Translations under genes and position numbers: made by a program | Part shown: piece by piece, positions 11,847 through 23,841 of the stretch | How the letters are laid out: each line of letters opens with the position of its first letter | Position numbering within the stretch: the first letter of the stretch is position 1 | The notes under the pieces: model-generated | Seen by the model: only the letters and a program-made list of their open reading frames with translations | Told to the model about the DNA's origin: nothing | Database searches by the model: none | NCBI GenBank assembly: GCA_001600635.1 | Contig: BCKL01000005.1 | Span: 313,581-377,580, forward strand | DNA length: 64,000 nucleotides | Direction of reading: 5' to 3' | Source: Leucosporidium creatinivorum | Taxonomy: Eukaryota > Basidiomycota > Microbotryomycetes > Leucosporidiales > Leucosporidiaceae

Positions 11847-13067
11847 TCAATCCTGCGTCTCGCCTTTCCAGACAGACGGCTCCTTGCCCGATTTAGCGAG
11901 CACGTCGTTGACCTTGACCTCGCTGTAGGTGCGAGGTGTCAGTGGCTGCTAGTCGAGATACGGACCAAGCCGAACTCACCGACCGGCCCTCTCCTGCGAC
12001 GGGTCCTTGAGCTCCCAGGCGGGCCTCCAGCCTCCCAGTACACTCGGATCGTCGGTAGCTCGTAGTAGTGGATTGGGAAAGGTGTTGTGAGTCGAGCCGA
12101 GGGAGGTATAGCTACTCGGCGGTAGAGAATTGTTCAGCGAGCACTCTGAATAGCCAAAAGCGCGTTAAGACGCACCCGTAGTCATACAGCTCGCACCACT
12201 CAATCATTCCGTCGCCCAAGGTGAGGTTCGTGTGCCGCAGGAAGTCCCAGATCTCGTCGTAGGTCCAGTCGAGAATGGGGTGAACGCGCATGAAGTCGGG
12301 CCAGCCGGCGTCGGTGGGTACGAAAGGCGTGAGATTGGCTGTAGCGGCGCAGCAGCGCAAGATCAGCCATTAAAGCTCTCCTCGATGGCACCTCAAACAT
12401 CCCCACTCACCTCCATGCGGATCCCCCCTCCTCGTGCCGACCAAGACGGCCTTGACTATCCTCTGCTCCTCCTTCCTCTTGTCCAGGTACACCTGCAGCG
12501 CATCCTTCATTGTCCCCTCCACCGCCTCCAATTCGAGATGATACCGTGCAGCGCAGACCGTTACGAACGCCTCGACCTGGGGAAAGGGCGACGAGCAGCG
12601 GATGTAGGTCGAATTGAGCCTCGGTGGTGGTGGCGGTGAGCACGAGGTGGATGCAAGTGACGGGACGAGGTGATGGTAGGCCGAAGCTGCCAGTAGGTGT
12701 ACGAGGACAGTACCTGCGATGCGCGAGAGCGGTCAGCAACACAGCCGGGGAGCGGAGGTAAAGCCGAGCAGCTCTATCGACGTACAGTCCTTGCCACCGT
12801 TGAAACTCAGTGCTACTTGATCCAGCCTGTACGCGCAAACCGTCAGCTCCTGCACCTCAAGGCTGTAGCTCAACCGCGGGCGCTGGCTCTCCAGCTTGCC
12901 GCTCCAACTCACCCATAATCGGCGATAGCCTTGTCAATGATGCTCAGCGCATCCTTGACCTTCTCTCCCAGTGGTGTTGATTCTTCGGCGAGCTTGTACA
13001 CGGCAGCAGCGTCAGCCAGGCTGAAGTCGCCGCTGTGAGTCGGCTCCTGGTGCAGGTGGGCGGTCAT
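11847..13067 (-). CDS. FAD1: FAD synthetase (FMN adenylyltransferase)
   Basis: Six exons can be joined in frame from [10 protein letters not shown] (13067) to KGETQD and TGA at 11847. Key motifs of the PAPS-reductase-like FAD synthetase fold are present: [11 protein letters not shown] (P-loop, split by an intron), [31 protein letters not shown], and [18 protein letters not shown]. The enzyme transfers AMP from ATP to FMN, giving FAD in the cytosol. Length, roughly 310 residues, fits the family. One donor is gtgcgt (near 12173) and its acceptor is TAG rather than CAG (near 12116). The gene converges on the methyltransferase with only about 73 bases between stops. An in-frame ATG at 13154 would add 29 residues. 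Confidence 0.93.
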
Positions 13068-13441
13068 GCTGGCTGTAAGGAGATGCAGAGCGCAAATAGA
13101 CGTGTAGGATGATAGATCTACGGCTTGTGGTGATCCTGGCGAGCGAAGATGCAATTGTCGACGATTCGGTGCGAGCGGGAGAAGGGCAAGCCGGTCCGCA
13201 TGCGGTTCGGAGGTCGACGGCTGGTGTCGAGTCGAATGTAGTCGAACTCGACAGCAGCAGCACTTCTATCATCTACTATTTATGCCTCTCTTCCTGCTCT
13301 CCCTCTGTGCCGATCCTCCTCGACCTCTGTTCTCTCGCTCGCCCGAGCATGGGTGATTTGAGCCGAAATGCTATTGCGAGAGCTCAAGAACGACCTTAAA
13401 TGACGCTGATACGTTATATCGATTAACCAAGAATTCTCCAC
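13068..13441. promoter_or_regulatory. FAD1 promoter and importin 3' flank
   Basis: 374 bases between two tandem minus-strand genes. No gene is recognised. Confidence 0.35.
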
Positions 13442-16400
13442 CTAGGCCAGGTTGCTCAACTTGGCTTGCACGTCCGCTGGGATCTGCTGAAGAGCGCCGG
13501 GGATGGCGCCGAGGTAGGCCTTGAGCGCCTGAGCGAGGGGAGTCTCGAGTCCGGCGGGGAGGACCTCGGATTGCAGAGTCGAGACGAGCGACTTGATGAT
13601 GTGAGGAGCGACGGGCGAGGTGGGAGAGACGGAGGGGTGGTTGCTGAGGGGCGAGCCGAGAAGAGCGTTAGCGCTGCGACAGGACGAGTGGAGGGGAGAA
13701 GGAGCCTCACCGAGCCATGAGCTCAAGGAGAAGAGTGTTGGTAGGAGTCATCTCCTCGGCGTCGACAAAGACGGGCAGAGCGCCGATCCAACGAGGGAGG
13801 AGCGCATCGGCGTTGACCTTCGAGCAGTGGCGGATGATCTTGCTCACTGTGAGACGAAGAAGCGAGGTCAGCTGACCTACTGAGGAGGCAATGCACTTGT
13901 CGAGTACTCACAAGCCGAGACAGAGTTGTCGCGAGCGAGGAGAAGGTCGTTGTCCGAGGTGTCGACTTCTCCGATGGAGGCGAAAAGCGGCTCGACAGCA
14001 CGAGCGGCGACATCGGCGTAGGCGTTGGGGGCCTTCTCGACAGCGACTCCGATGGCGTAGGCGGCAATCCTCCTCGTGGAAGGCTCTGCGCAGAGATGAT
14101 GGGTTGTCAGCTCGGCGCTCTGCCTCGACGACTCGACGACTCGACGACTCACCCTCATCGCTCAGCGCGCCGAGCACCTTCTCGAGGTACTGTCCCACAA
14201 AGCCGAAACTCTCCTCCCCAAGTCCCTCGACAATATCACTCAACAGCCTCAGCGCAAACTCTTTAGCCACCGTGCTCGGCGCGCCAACGAGCTGCAAGAA
14301 CGGCAGGAAAGGCTGGACGGGCATAGCCGGTCCCTGCTCCTTGAGCATCTGCTTGACCGCCCCGTTGATCGCAAAGTAAAGCGACGCCTCCGTCTCTGCC
14401 AGCTCGTTCAACTCGAGCAAATCGTCCTCGTCGCCTCCCTCGGCTCCTTCCTGCGCGCGTTCGACCTCCCTCTGACGGAGAGAGATGAGTTGGTGCTCCA
14501 GTCCCTTGATGATGAGGGTGCGCGAGTGGTCGGCGAGTAGGCCGGGGAGCGAGCGGCAGCAAGAGGTCCAGGACTCGACGAGCGTGCCGAGAATCTCGGC
14601 GTCTGTGTCGGTTGCGATGTGCTGGGCGTAGGCGTCCGAGACGGTGTTCAGGACTGACTCGCGCTCCTCGACCAAAAGTCCCTTCTGCGAGAGGCCTGCA
14701 GTGCACGAGACGAGTCAGCGAGGTAAGTAAGAGCAGGGGCGGCCGAGCGAGAACTGACTGTGGACGGCGGTGGCGATGAGAGCGGCGGCACTCTCGCGGA
14801 CGCCCATGTGAAAGTAGAACTTGAGGAGAGGGTGGGCGACCTCGAGGATCTTCTGAAGAGCCTCGAGGGGGAGGGAGGAGCCGATGGCCTGGGTGAGCAG
14901 GATGAGGTTGCAGACGGCGTCGTGCTTCTCCTCGAGTCCGGCGGTGCTAAGGTAGTGCAAAGAAGGTCAGCTCTGTCTCTCGAGTCCGCCCAGGTATCTC
15001 GAGCTCACCGAATAGCCATGGTCTGACCACCAACCTCAACCGTCTCCCACCCTTCTTCCTCCTCCTCCTCCTCACTCCCAACCATAGCATCCGTCTTCTT
15101 CGCCGCCGTCTCCAGCAGCTTAGGGAAGACATCCTCGACATAAGGAGCGAACGCCTCGGGTCCGACGGTGACGGCGAGGAGGGAGAAGGCCGTAAGAAGG
15201 TAAGGCCGAATCACCTCGTCGTCCTCGTCGATGGTCACATGGATCTGATGCATGATTGTGAGAAGGCGTGGTGCATCGGGGGCGAAGAGGGAAGAGTCGA
15301 CGGCGGCTCCTGTGTGAGTGAGAAGGAGGTGGTCAGCAAGAGGAGGACGAGCAGAGGAAGGGTAGACGAACCAATGTGGGAAGCACAGTCGAGAGCATTG
15401 GCGCGGAGCTCTTCGAGGGTCGGGTCGATACCTGTCTCAAGTAGGTTGAGAAGCTGAGGGAAGATGGCAGGGTAGAACTGTTCAAGCACACGGGTCAGCT
15501 CCCCTTCGGCGCTCAAGTCCAGCCGAACTCACAGGCTCGAAGTCCTCCTCCATAGCCCTCGCCAGCAGAGTCATCGCCTCCAAAGCATTGCCCTTGACAA
15601 AGTTGGTGCCGCGCTCGAGGAGCGAGAGGAGCTGAGCGAAGACATCGGGCATGACAGCCTCCAGGCTCTCGTCAATCTCGGCCGTCTGGAAGAAGTTGAC
15701 CATCCCGGCGGCGGCGAAGGCTTGGAGGCTGCAGAAGTCAAAGAGAGGGGTGAGTATGTATCAGGTATTGAGGAAGGCAGCCGAACGCACCGAGACTCGC
15801 TGTTGCGGGCGACAGTGACGAGAGCGCGAAGGACGTCGACTCCGAAGTCGGCCTGCACGGCTCCATCGAGGTCGGTGCAGAGCTGTCCGAGAGCGAAGAC
15901 AGCGGCGTAGCGAACGCGAGGATTGTCGTCCTTGACGGCCTGGGTGGCAAGGCTGTTACGAGTGAAACGAAGGGTCAGCAGTCTGGTCTCCGCCGAGCAG
16001 CAGCGGAAGAAGGAACTCACTTGACGAAGTAGTGCAGTTGATCGACGATGGAGTCGGCGCATCCCTCTCCGACGGCGGCAATGGCACTGAGGGCGGCGTG
16101 GCGGTGTTGCCAGGTCGGGGACTGGTAGAGGGGAGCCAGAGCGTCGTGGAAGGGAGCGAACACCTCCTTGCCTGTTTGAAATCAAAAACAAGCGTTAGCT
16201 CCAGCTCCGAAAGGACAGGTTCGGTAGGACTACACACCCAGCGCGCGAGCCAACCGGTCCAGCGACGACTCGGCGACGATAGCCATGCTCTCGTCCTCAT
16301 CGTCCTGGATAACCTCAGCCTTGAGCCAATCCGAGTCCTCCTCTACTTCGATCATGACCTGCATGAGAGCCGGGACGAACTTCTGGACGAACTCGGGGTA

Positions 16401-17529
16401 GGACTTGGTCATGGCGGGCGCGGTCTCGGCGATGGAGAGGAGGAACCTGTTCGGCGATGAGTGGTCAGCTTTGACCTCGAGCGAAGAGATGGAGTGCAAC
16501 GACGCACTCGATGGCGGGTGTACGGACAGTCTCGTCCATGGCTTGCTCGCTGAAGGTGACCGAGCCGCGAACGGGGGAAGGAGTGAGAATGGAGAGAGTG
16601 AAAGAGAGGATGGCGGGAAGGTGTGGCTTGAAGACGCGGGAGGGGATCTTGGGTGTACTGGCGAGGTCGATGAGTGCGAGAAGGGCGGTAGTGAGGCGTG
16701 CTTCGGCGTGCTGCTCGACCAGAGGAGGGAGAATCTACGAGCGCCGAGATGGGGGGTTAGCTCGTCAGACGGGGTCGGTGAGAGAGACAACTTACGTTAA
16801 GCATGGGCGCCACCAATCCAGCATACTGATCCAGCTCCTTGGGCTCAGCGTTCTTGAGCAAAGCAGCAGCAGCAGCGAGAGCAGCGAGCCTGACTCCGGG
16901 ACTCTGATCTCTCAGGCCGGCGGAGAGTCCCTCGACGGCGGAAGCAGCTGGCTCGGCTTCGAGGAGGGAGATGCACTCGGCGTAGATGCGGAAGCAAGCT
17001 TCTCGGAGAGCGAGGGAGGGGGAGGAGAAGAGAGAAGAGAGTGTGGTCGCGAGGGCGGGCCAGCGAGCTGCGAAGTGAGAGCGAGACGTCAGCGAGGAAT
17101 GCAACCGAGCACAGGAGAGCGATACGGACTCTGCCTGGATACCCCAGCCTTCTCCACCTCTGCTACAGCATCGCAAATCACTCCCCTCTCATGCTCCTTC
17201 CTCCTCTCCGCTCCCTCCAAGCAGCTCAGCAGCCCTTCCTGGACCTTACTCCTCTCAGTCTCAGCCAGAACATCCCACACATCCTTCTTATACAGCTCGG
17301 TGACGTCCTGCTCGAGCGGCTTGAAGGCCAATCGGCGGAAGAGGACGAAGGCGAGGACGCGCTGAGTTTCGTCGGGCGATGAGGAGCCGAGTTGGATGAG
17401 GGAGAGGAGGGTGAGCCCTGGTTGCGTCGAGATGAGCTCGTTGAGGTGCGATTCGGCTGCTGGCCGCTCGGGGCCTGCTGAGGCGAGCGAGGACAGCGTC
17501 GACGAGAGTTGGGTGAGGAAGTCGCTCAT
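13442..17529 (-). CDS. PSE1: Importin-5 / karyopherin Kap121 (Pse1)
   Basis: Begins MSDFLTQLSSTLSSLA at 17529 and ends PADVQAKLSNLA with TAG at 13442. More than ten exons encode a protein of about 1,050-1,100 residues made of helical HEAT-type repeats (for example LREACFRIYAECISLLEAEP, DQSPGVRLAALAAAAALLKNA). The acidic patch EEEEEEEGWETVEVGGQTMAIRTAGLEEK followed by HPLLKFYFHMGVRESAAALI matches the mid-protein signature of importin-5/Kap121 rather than Kap123, which is why this paralog is chosen. It carries ribosomal proteins, histones and other cargo through nuclear pores with Ran-GTP. The intron near 14124-14155 holds a small tandem repeat of a 9-nt CGACGACTC-like unit. Confidence 0.9.
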
Positions 17530-17829
17530 TTCTTTTGAGGTGGATGAGAAGGCGAGGCTGTAGGTTTCTGTGTGCTGCTGAGGTAGAGCTGTACTCTATT
17601 GGACGCTGCTGAGTCGAGACTAGGCGAGAAAGTGGGGAGAAAGAGGAAGGAAAAGCGATGCGAGAGAAAGTGGTGCGGAGGGGGAGCGAGCGTTCAAGCG
17701 TATTGAGCCTACACCTTTCGTGTTTGATGTCAGACCATCTAATCCAGTTCCAAGTCTATCCAGCTCCCCCAAAAACTCTATACCAGTGTCTTTTAGCAAC
17801 AGCCCCCCTTTCCGAGCTTCCGCCGAGCT

Positions 17830-18693
17830 CTACCACCTCCTTCTTCCCTCCCTGCCTCCATCATGAGGGTTCGACCTCAGCGCATCAGGATGGTCCTTAG
17901 GATCATACTTCCGCATTCGAGGGACCAGTGAAGGATCTAGTCCAATGAAGACCTCCTCACTCGGGTCTCGGCGGTGGACGTTGCTCGAGTTCGGCGAAGG
18001 TGTGTGATGCCGCTGGTCCTCGTCGGATGAGGAGGTCATGTTACGTAGACGAGAGGTTGAACGTAGGGCGAGGTCGAGGTGATACAGACCGAGACGATGG
18101 GCTGAGGAGGCTCGAGAGGAAGCTGCGAGAGCTCGGCGCTGCGTCAGCTCGATTAATGGAGCCTGCAGGCGAAGGATAGACTCACTGGGTGTAGGGTCGC
18201 GTGTTCTGCCTGATCCGGAGCTCCCTTCTGATCTATCCCGTTTGCCGACTGAGTGGCGAAAGAGGTCAGCTTTCTGCTCGGCGAACACAGTTCGAATCCC
18301 GAACTCACTCCTCGTCGGCGTTGGAGCGCGTACCATTCTCCCCAGCTGCGGCAGTTCCTCTTTCCCCGTATTTACATCGACGCCTCCAAGTCCCACATAA
18401 TCCTTGGGCGGCGGAACAGGTCGATAAGTGTCGTCCGCCAACTGCTTTTCGAGGCCGACCTTCTTTCGTCTCCAGCTTTGCAACTCGTTCTCCTTGTAGT
18501 GCTCATCCCACGCAGCGTCTATAGCGCTTTTCGGCTCGGCGATGGGTTTCTTGAACAGCGAGGAGATCTTCCGAACGATGCTCCGCTGTTGAGGGACGAA
18601 AGCCGTCTGCGAAGCGAACGCCGAGAGTCAGCTTCGAGTCCTCCTGCGCTACCTAAGTACGTGGCTCACGTTGTCACTAGGTCTAGCAGGCAT
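17830..18693 (-). CDS. Small basic hypothetical protein
   Basis: Start MPARPSDN at 18693, then four exons joined by introns at about 18601-18669, 18247-18311 and 18123-18187, each with an internal CTGAC-type branch site. The protein has a conserved-looking N-terminal part (RKISSLFKKPIAEPK, AAWDEHYKENELQSWRRKK, PVPPPKDYVGLGGVDVNTG) and a disordered, Ser/Arg-rich remainder ending PHDGGREGRRRW, about 225 residues in all. No known domain was recognised and no function is proposed. Consistent intron structure supports it as a real gene. It lies 300 bases upstream of the importin gene on the same strand. Confidence 0.6.
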
Positions 18694-19588
18694 AGTAGAG
18701 ATGTCTGGACTCTGGAGTGAGTTTGCGAAGGCAGAGCAACGACTTCTTTTGGGGGGTTGAAGAGAAGGGACAGCCTCCAACTCCTCGGCCAGGGGAGTGT
18801 CCGTCCTTCCCGAGGTTTCCAGAAGGCTGGGCAGCCCCATCTCCGTACTGTACAGCGCCTTCCCACAGCCGCGCCTCAAGCTCCTTTGTACCACAGGCAG
18901 ACGCCACCACCTCCTCAGCGCGAATCTCGGTGCTCGGCGCAGGCTGGACCGAGCCTTAACAGCGAAAACAGCTTGGAGCTGCCCTCGTCTCCTGATGAGC
19001 GAGAGGAGCGTAGAGAAACAAGGCGAAACAAGCTAAAGAGGCGAGTCACACGAGCGAAGGAGGCGATGCTCGTGATCTCCGAACGGAGCGAGCAGGCCGA
19101 GCAAGCCAGCAGCGCCGAGACCGCTTTGGAAGTGTTTCCTGAGGGCGGGCTCTGGTTTGAGAATCAACGGAAGAGGTGTTGGAGGGAGCCAGAGCGAGTC
19201 AGATGTCTTGAGGTCGACAGGCGTCGTTGACGACTTCACGGCGGAGCGCCGAGGCTCGGCGATGTAGGTCGACCGATTTTTTGGGCACCAAGCAAGAGCT
19301 GCAGAGAGGTGTGCTCGACCCCATTTGCAGATTTCTACTCTACTAGAGTACTGCTGCTTCGATGAGAGTCGACGAGCTGGCAGGAAGAGGCGAAGGAAGC
19401 GCGAAGAGGGAGTCCCGAGTCGCCGAGCTCTCCCTCGAGCTTGAGTTTTCAGCTGTCATCTCGCTTGATGAGTCTTCTGCTGGATGACATATTCCGCATA
19501 CTCTACGCCATCAGCAGCTATATAGCAGTGTCCAATTGAAGCCTCCCCTCCCTCAAAACCTCCGCCAAACAGCTCCAACCTCGCCCAC
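18694..19588. other. Non-coding stretch between two tandem minus-strand genes
   Basis: About 900 bases. A plus-strand open frame spans 18757-19230 but its composition is that of random GC-rich sequence and it has no intron structure or familiar motif. The region probably holds the promoter of the basic hypothetical gene and the 3' flank of the next gene. Confidence 0.35.
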
Positions 19589-20118
19589 TCACTCACGCGG
19601 CCGCCTCTGTGGCTTGATATGCACGACATGCGCTTGACCAACATGTCCCATCTGTATCCCCGGATTCTCGAACACGCGAGGTCTCGACGGCTGGCGAGGA
19701 CGCCGTTCTTGGATCGGCTCTGGCTCTGGCGAGGGGGTTCGGCGCCGAGGGGGCGGCGCCGGCGAGAGAGCTGGGCGATGGCGTCTGTCGGTGGGAGCGG
19801 ATGTGACGTAATCTGGTTGATATATGCCAGCTGGACGGCTGCGCAAGGACCGAGGCTTGGGGGTGTTGTCGGGGTGGATGAACATCTGCGCAGGCGAGTG
19901 GTGGCGAGGCGGCCGGTCCTCGTATCGCTCGTCGCGGTGCGAGGCTGATCGGGAGGGCCCGTCGCGGTCATAGGTGTAAGAGCGCTCTTGAGTAGGGTTC
20001 GGCCGCCTGTAGGCAACTGCGAGCGGGTTCGGCGCAGGGTCAGCGGACTGGCCTGCTCGGCGCGAAGAAAGCAGACAGGCTCGCGCTGTCGGAGAAAGCA
20101 GACACATCTGCATCTCAT
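19589..20118 (-). CDS. Disordered proline/arginine-rich hypothetical protein
   Basis: The main exon, from about 20014 down to TGA at 19589, encodes a low-complexity protein (SYTYDRDGPSRSASHRDERY, PAPPPRRRTPSPEPEPIQER, ending VGQAHVVHIKPQRRPRE). A plausible short first exon (MRCR, from 20118) joins in frame across an intron that contains GCTGACC and ends CTCGCAG. Alternatively the frame is open from 20152 without splicing. No domain is recognised. The conserved-looking C-terminus IQMGHVGQAHVVHI may be the functional part. Confidence 0.4.
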
Positions 20119-20905
20119 TTTGGAAGTGACGGAGCGGGTGATGTAGACACACAGAGCGAGTCAGAGCGATTCGTAGCGGGGCGAGGAAGGAGTGACGACG
20201 GAGGAAGGAGGAGAGAGCAGAGCGCCGAAGGAGGGGCCGAGTAGGGGAGAACGAATTGGGTCAGGAAGGCGCGTTGTTGGTCTGGTAACTCATCTGTGAA
20301 GTAAAGAGATAGGCTTCGATTCGTGCAGAGTAGGCTTGATTAAGCAGCTCTTCTTAGGTGCAGCGATGGAGAGATTCGGTCCATCTCGGCGAAGTCCACG
20401 AGCTCTCTTGTACAGGCAACTCTCTGCGATAAGTCAAGCGACCCGGGGAGCCCCGTAGTGCTTGGACGCTTCTTCCTGCCCGTCCTCCAACCCGAGCTGC
20501 ATAAGTCCTACAATTCCCGCTCTCCCAGCTCTCGGCGCTCAATGAGGGGAAAGCAGCTGAAATCTCGGGATGTTTCGGCCTTGCGATTGACGTGTTGTTC
20601 TGCAGGTGTGTCGAAGTAGTACATTGAAACCTCTCCAGCTTTCTGAAAGTAGTGAAGAGGCCGAAGCTGCAGAGCAAAGCGGTCATGGTCGGCGCGCGAA
20701 GCGATGAGGACAGGAGGACGGGGATGTAGGCGATTCTGCGATGTGCAAGCAGAGGGGCGGTCGAGCGTTCTCGGGCTACTACAGTTCGAAAATGTAGCAA
20801 CACAGGTGGTGCAGGTGCGAAAGAACGGAGATCGCTCATCTCGCCAGCTTCGCGATATCGACGGCTCTCCCTCCTGCTTCTACTCACCGACTCTCACCGA
20901 CGACG
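20119..20905. promoter_or_regulatory. Divergent promoter region upstream of NADH dehydrogenase
   Basis: 787 bases between divergent genes. The open frames seen on the minus strand (20354-20887) show no motif or splice structure and look like chance. No gene is recognised. Confidence 0.35.
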
Positions 20906-23509
20906 ATGCTTCGCGTTCTACAGCAGGCCCAAAAGGCTGGTATGTACTGCGATCTCTGTACTGCAGCAGCCCTCGCTGATCTCTCCACTTTCCCGCTCCC
21001 GCTCAGCTCCCCTGCGCGCTGGCAGCCGCACTTTTTCGGCGGCACCTATCGCTCGTCTTTCGGCTTGTGCTGAGCTGAGGGCAGCGGCTACTGCGGTGGT
21101 ACCTCCTCCTTCTTCCCCCTTGTCGCCTCCCGTCACCGCAGCGGCTGGAACGACTTCCCTTCCCATCTCGCCCATCGTCGCCCCTACGTCTGCCTCCTCC
21201 TCCAGCTCGAGCTCGGCCAAGTCTGGTCCCGGATCGACCCCGCCGCCACCGCCCAAGAAGCCCAAGCACCGTCTTCGTACATTCGCTCGCACCGTCCTTG
21301 TGCTCGTACTCGGAGGATCCACTTTTGTCATCTGGCACTCTCACGACCAGCGTCACCCTGGAGAGCAGCTGCCCCACGATAACAGCCTGCCTACCGTCGT
21401 GGTGCTTGGAAACGGATGGGGATCGACTGCTTTCCTCAAAGGATTAGAGAACGAGGGCTACAACGTTGTGAGTAGTCCGATAGATTTCAGCTCGCCGGCG
21501 GTTCGCTCGTAATCTTCACGCGCTTCTCGGCGCTGACCTCCCCTCTCCCTGCACTCTCTATGCTGCAATCTAGGTCGTCATCTCCCCTCGCAACTACTTC
21601 CTCTTCACCCCCCTCCTCCCCTCCGTCACGGTCGGCACTCTCGCCGCTCGCTCCATTGTCGAGCCCACTCGTTTCCTCACCCGTCACTTGAAGCGCAAGG
21701 TCGAGGTCTACGAGGGTGAGGTCACTGAGGTTGACCCTACGAAGAAGACTGTACGCTTCGTCGGTGCGTTCCATTCTCTTTTACCTCCGCCGAACGAGCG
21801 ACTACTGACCGAGCTTCACGATTGCACAGACAACTCGCCCATCAAGGGAGCGGTCGATGGACACGAGATCTCGTACGATTACCTCGTGTACGCTGTTGGA
21901 GCCGAGAACAACACGTTTGGAATCAAGGGAGTCAAGGACCATGCTTGCTTCCTCAAGGAGATGCCCGACGCCGAGACCATTAGGCAGAGGTTGATGGACT
22001 GTGAGTTGCTCGCACTTCTACCGATGATGACACGAAGTTGATTGTAAGCGTTGAACAGGCGTCGAGTCGGCCAACTTTGCCGGTCAGAGCCAGGAGGAGG
22101 TCGACCGCCTTCTTTCGTTCGTGGTCGTCGGAGGAGGACCTACCGGAGTCGAGTACGCCGGAGAGCTCCACGATTTCCTTACTGAGGATCTCACCAACGT
22201 GCGGTGTCTTTTGTTTCTCGCGAGAATTGCAAGAGCGCCGAGCTGATCTCGCCCCAACCCTTGTTTGCACAGTGGTACCCCGATATCGCTGGCAGGATCA
22301 AGATCACTCTGATCGAGGCCCTCCCTAACGTCCTTCCCATGTTCTCCAAGCAGCTCATGTTCGTCCAACTCTCACTTCTTGTCTCTCGGCGCGCGCTGAT
22401 CTTGCCCTCTGACGAGCAGCGAGTACACCAACAACACGTTCAAGGAGAACAAGATTGACATCCGCACCAAGACGATGGTCAAGGAGGTCAAGGACAAGGT
22501 CATCATTGCGCAGAACGAGAACAAGGAGATTGTAGAGTTCCCCTACGGTCTTCTCGTCTGGTGCGTTCCCCCTTCAAACTGCCAAGCATCCGCTGATCGG
22601 TGTCGAATGATAACAGGGCCACCGGTAACACTGCGCGCCCCGTCACCAAGGATTTGATGAACCGTCTGCCGACCGAGCAGAACTCGCGCCGTGGTCTCCT
22701 CGTCGACGATCACCTTCGTCTGCAGGGAGCCGAGGGAATCTTCGCTATCGGAGATTGCACGTGCGTTCTTATTCTCTCTTATGCGTCTCCGCTGAATCAT
22801 ATCTAACCTCGAGTTGTTGAACAGCGCCACCGCCTACGCTCCTACGTGCGCTCTCCCCCTCTGCCTCTCCCACTCCAGCCCTTCCTCACGCTGACCTTGC
22901 CCCCTCCTCACAGCGCCCAAGCCGCCTCCCAACAAGGTGCCTACCTCTCGCGCGTCTTCGCCCAGCTGGCCAAGAAGCATGCCCTCCTCACCGAGCTCGA
23001 GGAGGCCAAGGCTTCTAACGCCGATCCTGCTCGTCTTGATTCGCTCGCCAATGCCGTGATCCGCGCGAGCAACATTAGGCCGTTCCACTACTCTGTATGT
23101 TCCCTCTCTTTCTCTCTGCGATAGTCGGGCCCGAGCTGACCGATTCGATCTCAACAGCACCAAGGCGTTCGTCCTCCCTCTCTCCCTTCCCCTCCCTGCT
23201 TCTCCACCGCTGACCTATCTGCCCTCCCCGAACAAAACAGTCCCTCGCCTACATCGGCTCCGACAAGGCCATCGCCGACCTGCCCATGATGTCGGGCAAC
23301 CTCGCCGTCGGAGGATTCGCGACCTACTACTTCTGGCGCTCGGCCTACTTGTCCCAGCTTTTCTCGCTGAGGAACAGGATCTTGGTGGCGACGGATTGGG
23401 CCAAGTGCAAGGTCTTGGGACGGTGAGTTGCTCGCTCTTGCTTTATGAGCTGGAGAAGAGCGCCGAGCTGATGAGGTTCGATGTGTGCAGTGATGTTTCC
23501 CGCGAGTAA
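20906..23509 (+). CDS. NDE1: Type II external NADH:ubiquinone oxidoreductase, mitochondrial
   Basis: Starts [12 protein letters not shown] (20906), ends RDVSRE with TAA at 23507-23509. The N-terminus is an Arg/Ser/Ala-rich presequence ([17 protein letters not shown]), then a Ser/Pro linker and one membrane span ([15 protein letters not shown]), as in Nde/Ndi enzymes of the inner mitochondrial membrane. The FAD site is [10 protein letters not shown], the NADH site is [15 protein letters not shown], and AIGDC and [18 protein letters not shown] follow. The enzyme passes electrons from NADH to ubiquinone without pumping protons. A single N-terminal span before the FAD site fits an enzyme facing the intermembrane space. 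No EF-hand is seen. The gene has about ten introns and includes exons of only 21 nt (22825-22845) and 9 nt (23158-23166). Confidence 0.93.
22825..22845 (+). other. NDE1: 21-nt microexon of NDE1
   Basis: Lies between acceptor AACAG at 22820-22824 and donor gtgcgc at 22846. Together with flanking exons (ending 22760, starting 22914) it gives [21 protein letters not shown], the conserved flavin-domain run of the family. Skipping it would keep the frame but remove seven residues. Confidence 0.85.
23158..23166 (+). other. NDE1: 9-nt microexon of NDE1
   Basis: Codons for His-Gln-Gly between CAG at 23155-23157 and donor gttcgt at 23167. The upstream exon ends ...FHYS at 23094, and the downstream exon starts SLAYIG at 23241. 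The joined sequence [17 protein letters not shown] is the expected conserved stretch, which makes this very short exon convincing. Confidence 0.82.
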
Positions 23510-23841
23510 GGATTGGAGTGGATGCGATGGAGGTGTTGCGATATGATATCGGGGGGAGGCGGAGGAAGATGGAGAACGAGTCGGAGGTTCGCTTCGGCGC
23601 AGGCTCGGCGGTGGAGAGGGGGGAGCCACAAAAATCACACCTAGACTATGATTATTGGTCGACACTCTCCAATAGAATTTCGGGATTGTTCTGTAGCACT
23701 CCAGACGAGTCGCGAAGTGAGATCCCCTCGACTTCGCAGCATGACGACAGCACCGCCCCCTTCGCGCCAAGTTCTCAAGTCCTGGAGAATCAAGGTCTGC
23801 TTCCTGCGCTCCCTGTGTTACAACTCGACAGCACAGAACGA
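23510..23841. promoter_or_regulatory. Spacer upstream of the eisosome gene
   Basis: 332 bases between tandem plus-strand genes. The frame of the following gene is open back to 23518 but the amino acids there look random. It holds the NDE1 3' end and the promoter of the next gene. Confidence 0.35.

Noticed and set aside
14120-14155. Short tandem repeat in an importin intron as a regulatory array
   Set aside because: Only about three CGACGACTC-like units; too small to claim function.
18280-18310. tRNA-like GTTCGAATCC sequence
   Set aside because: It resembles a B box but lies in an intron of a hypothetical gene, with no A box at the right distance and no cloverleaf arms.
18757-19230. Plus-strand open frame of 157 codons
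   Set aside because: No motif, no splice pattern and unremarkable composition; more likely chance in non-coding DNA.
23161-23166. GC donor for the NADH dehydrogenase microexon
   Set aside because: Using AAG|GC would break the frame with the next exon; the GT two bases on gives the conserved protein sequence.
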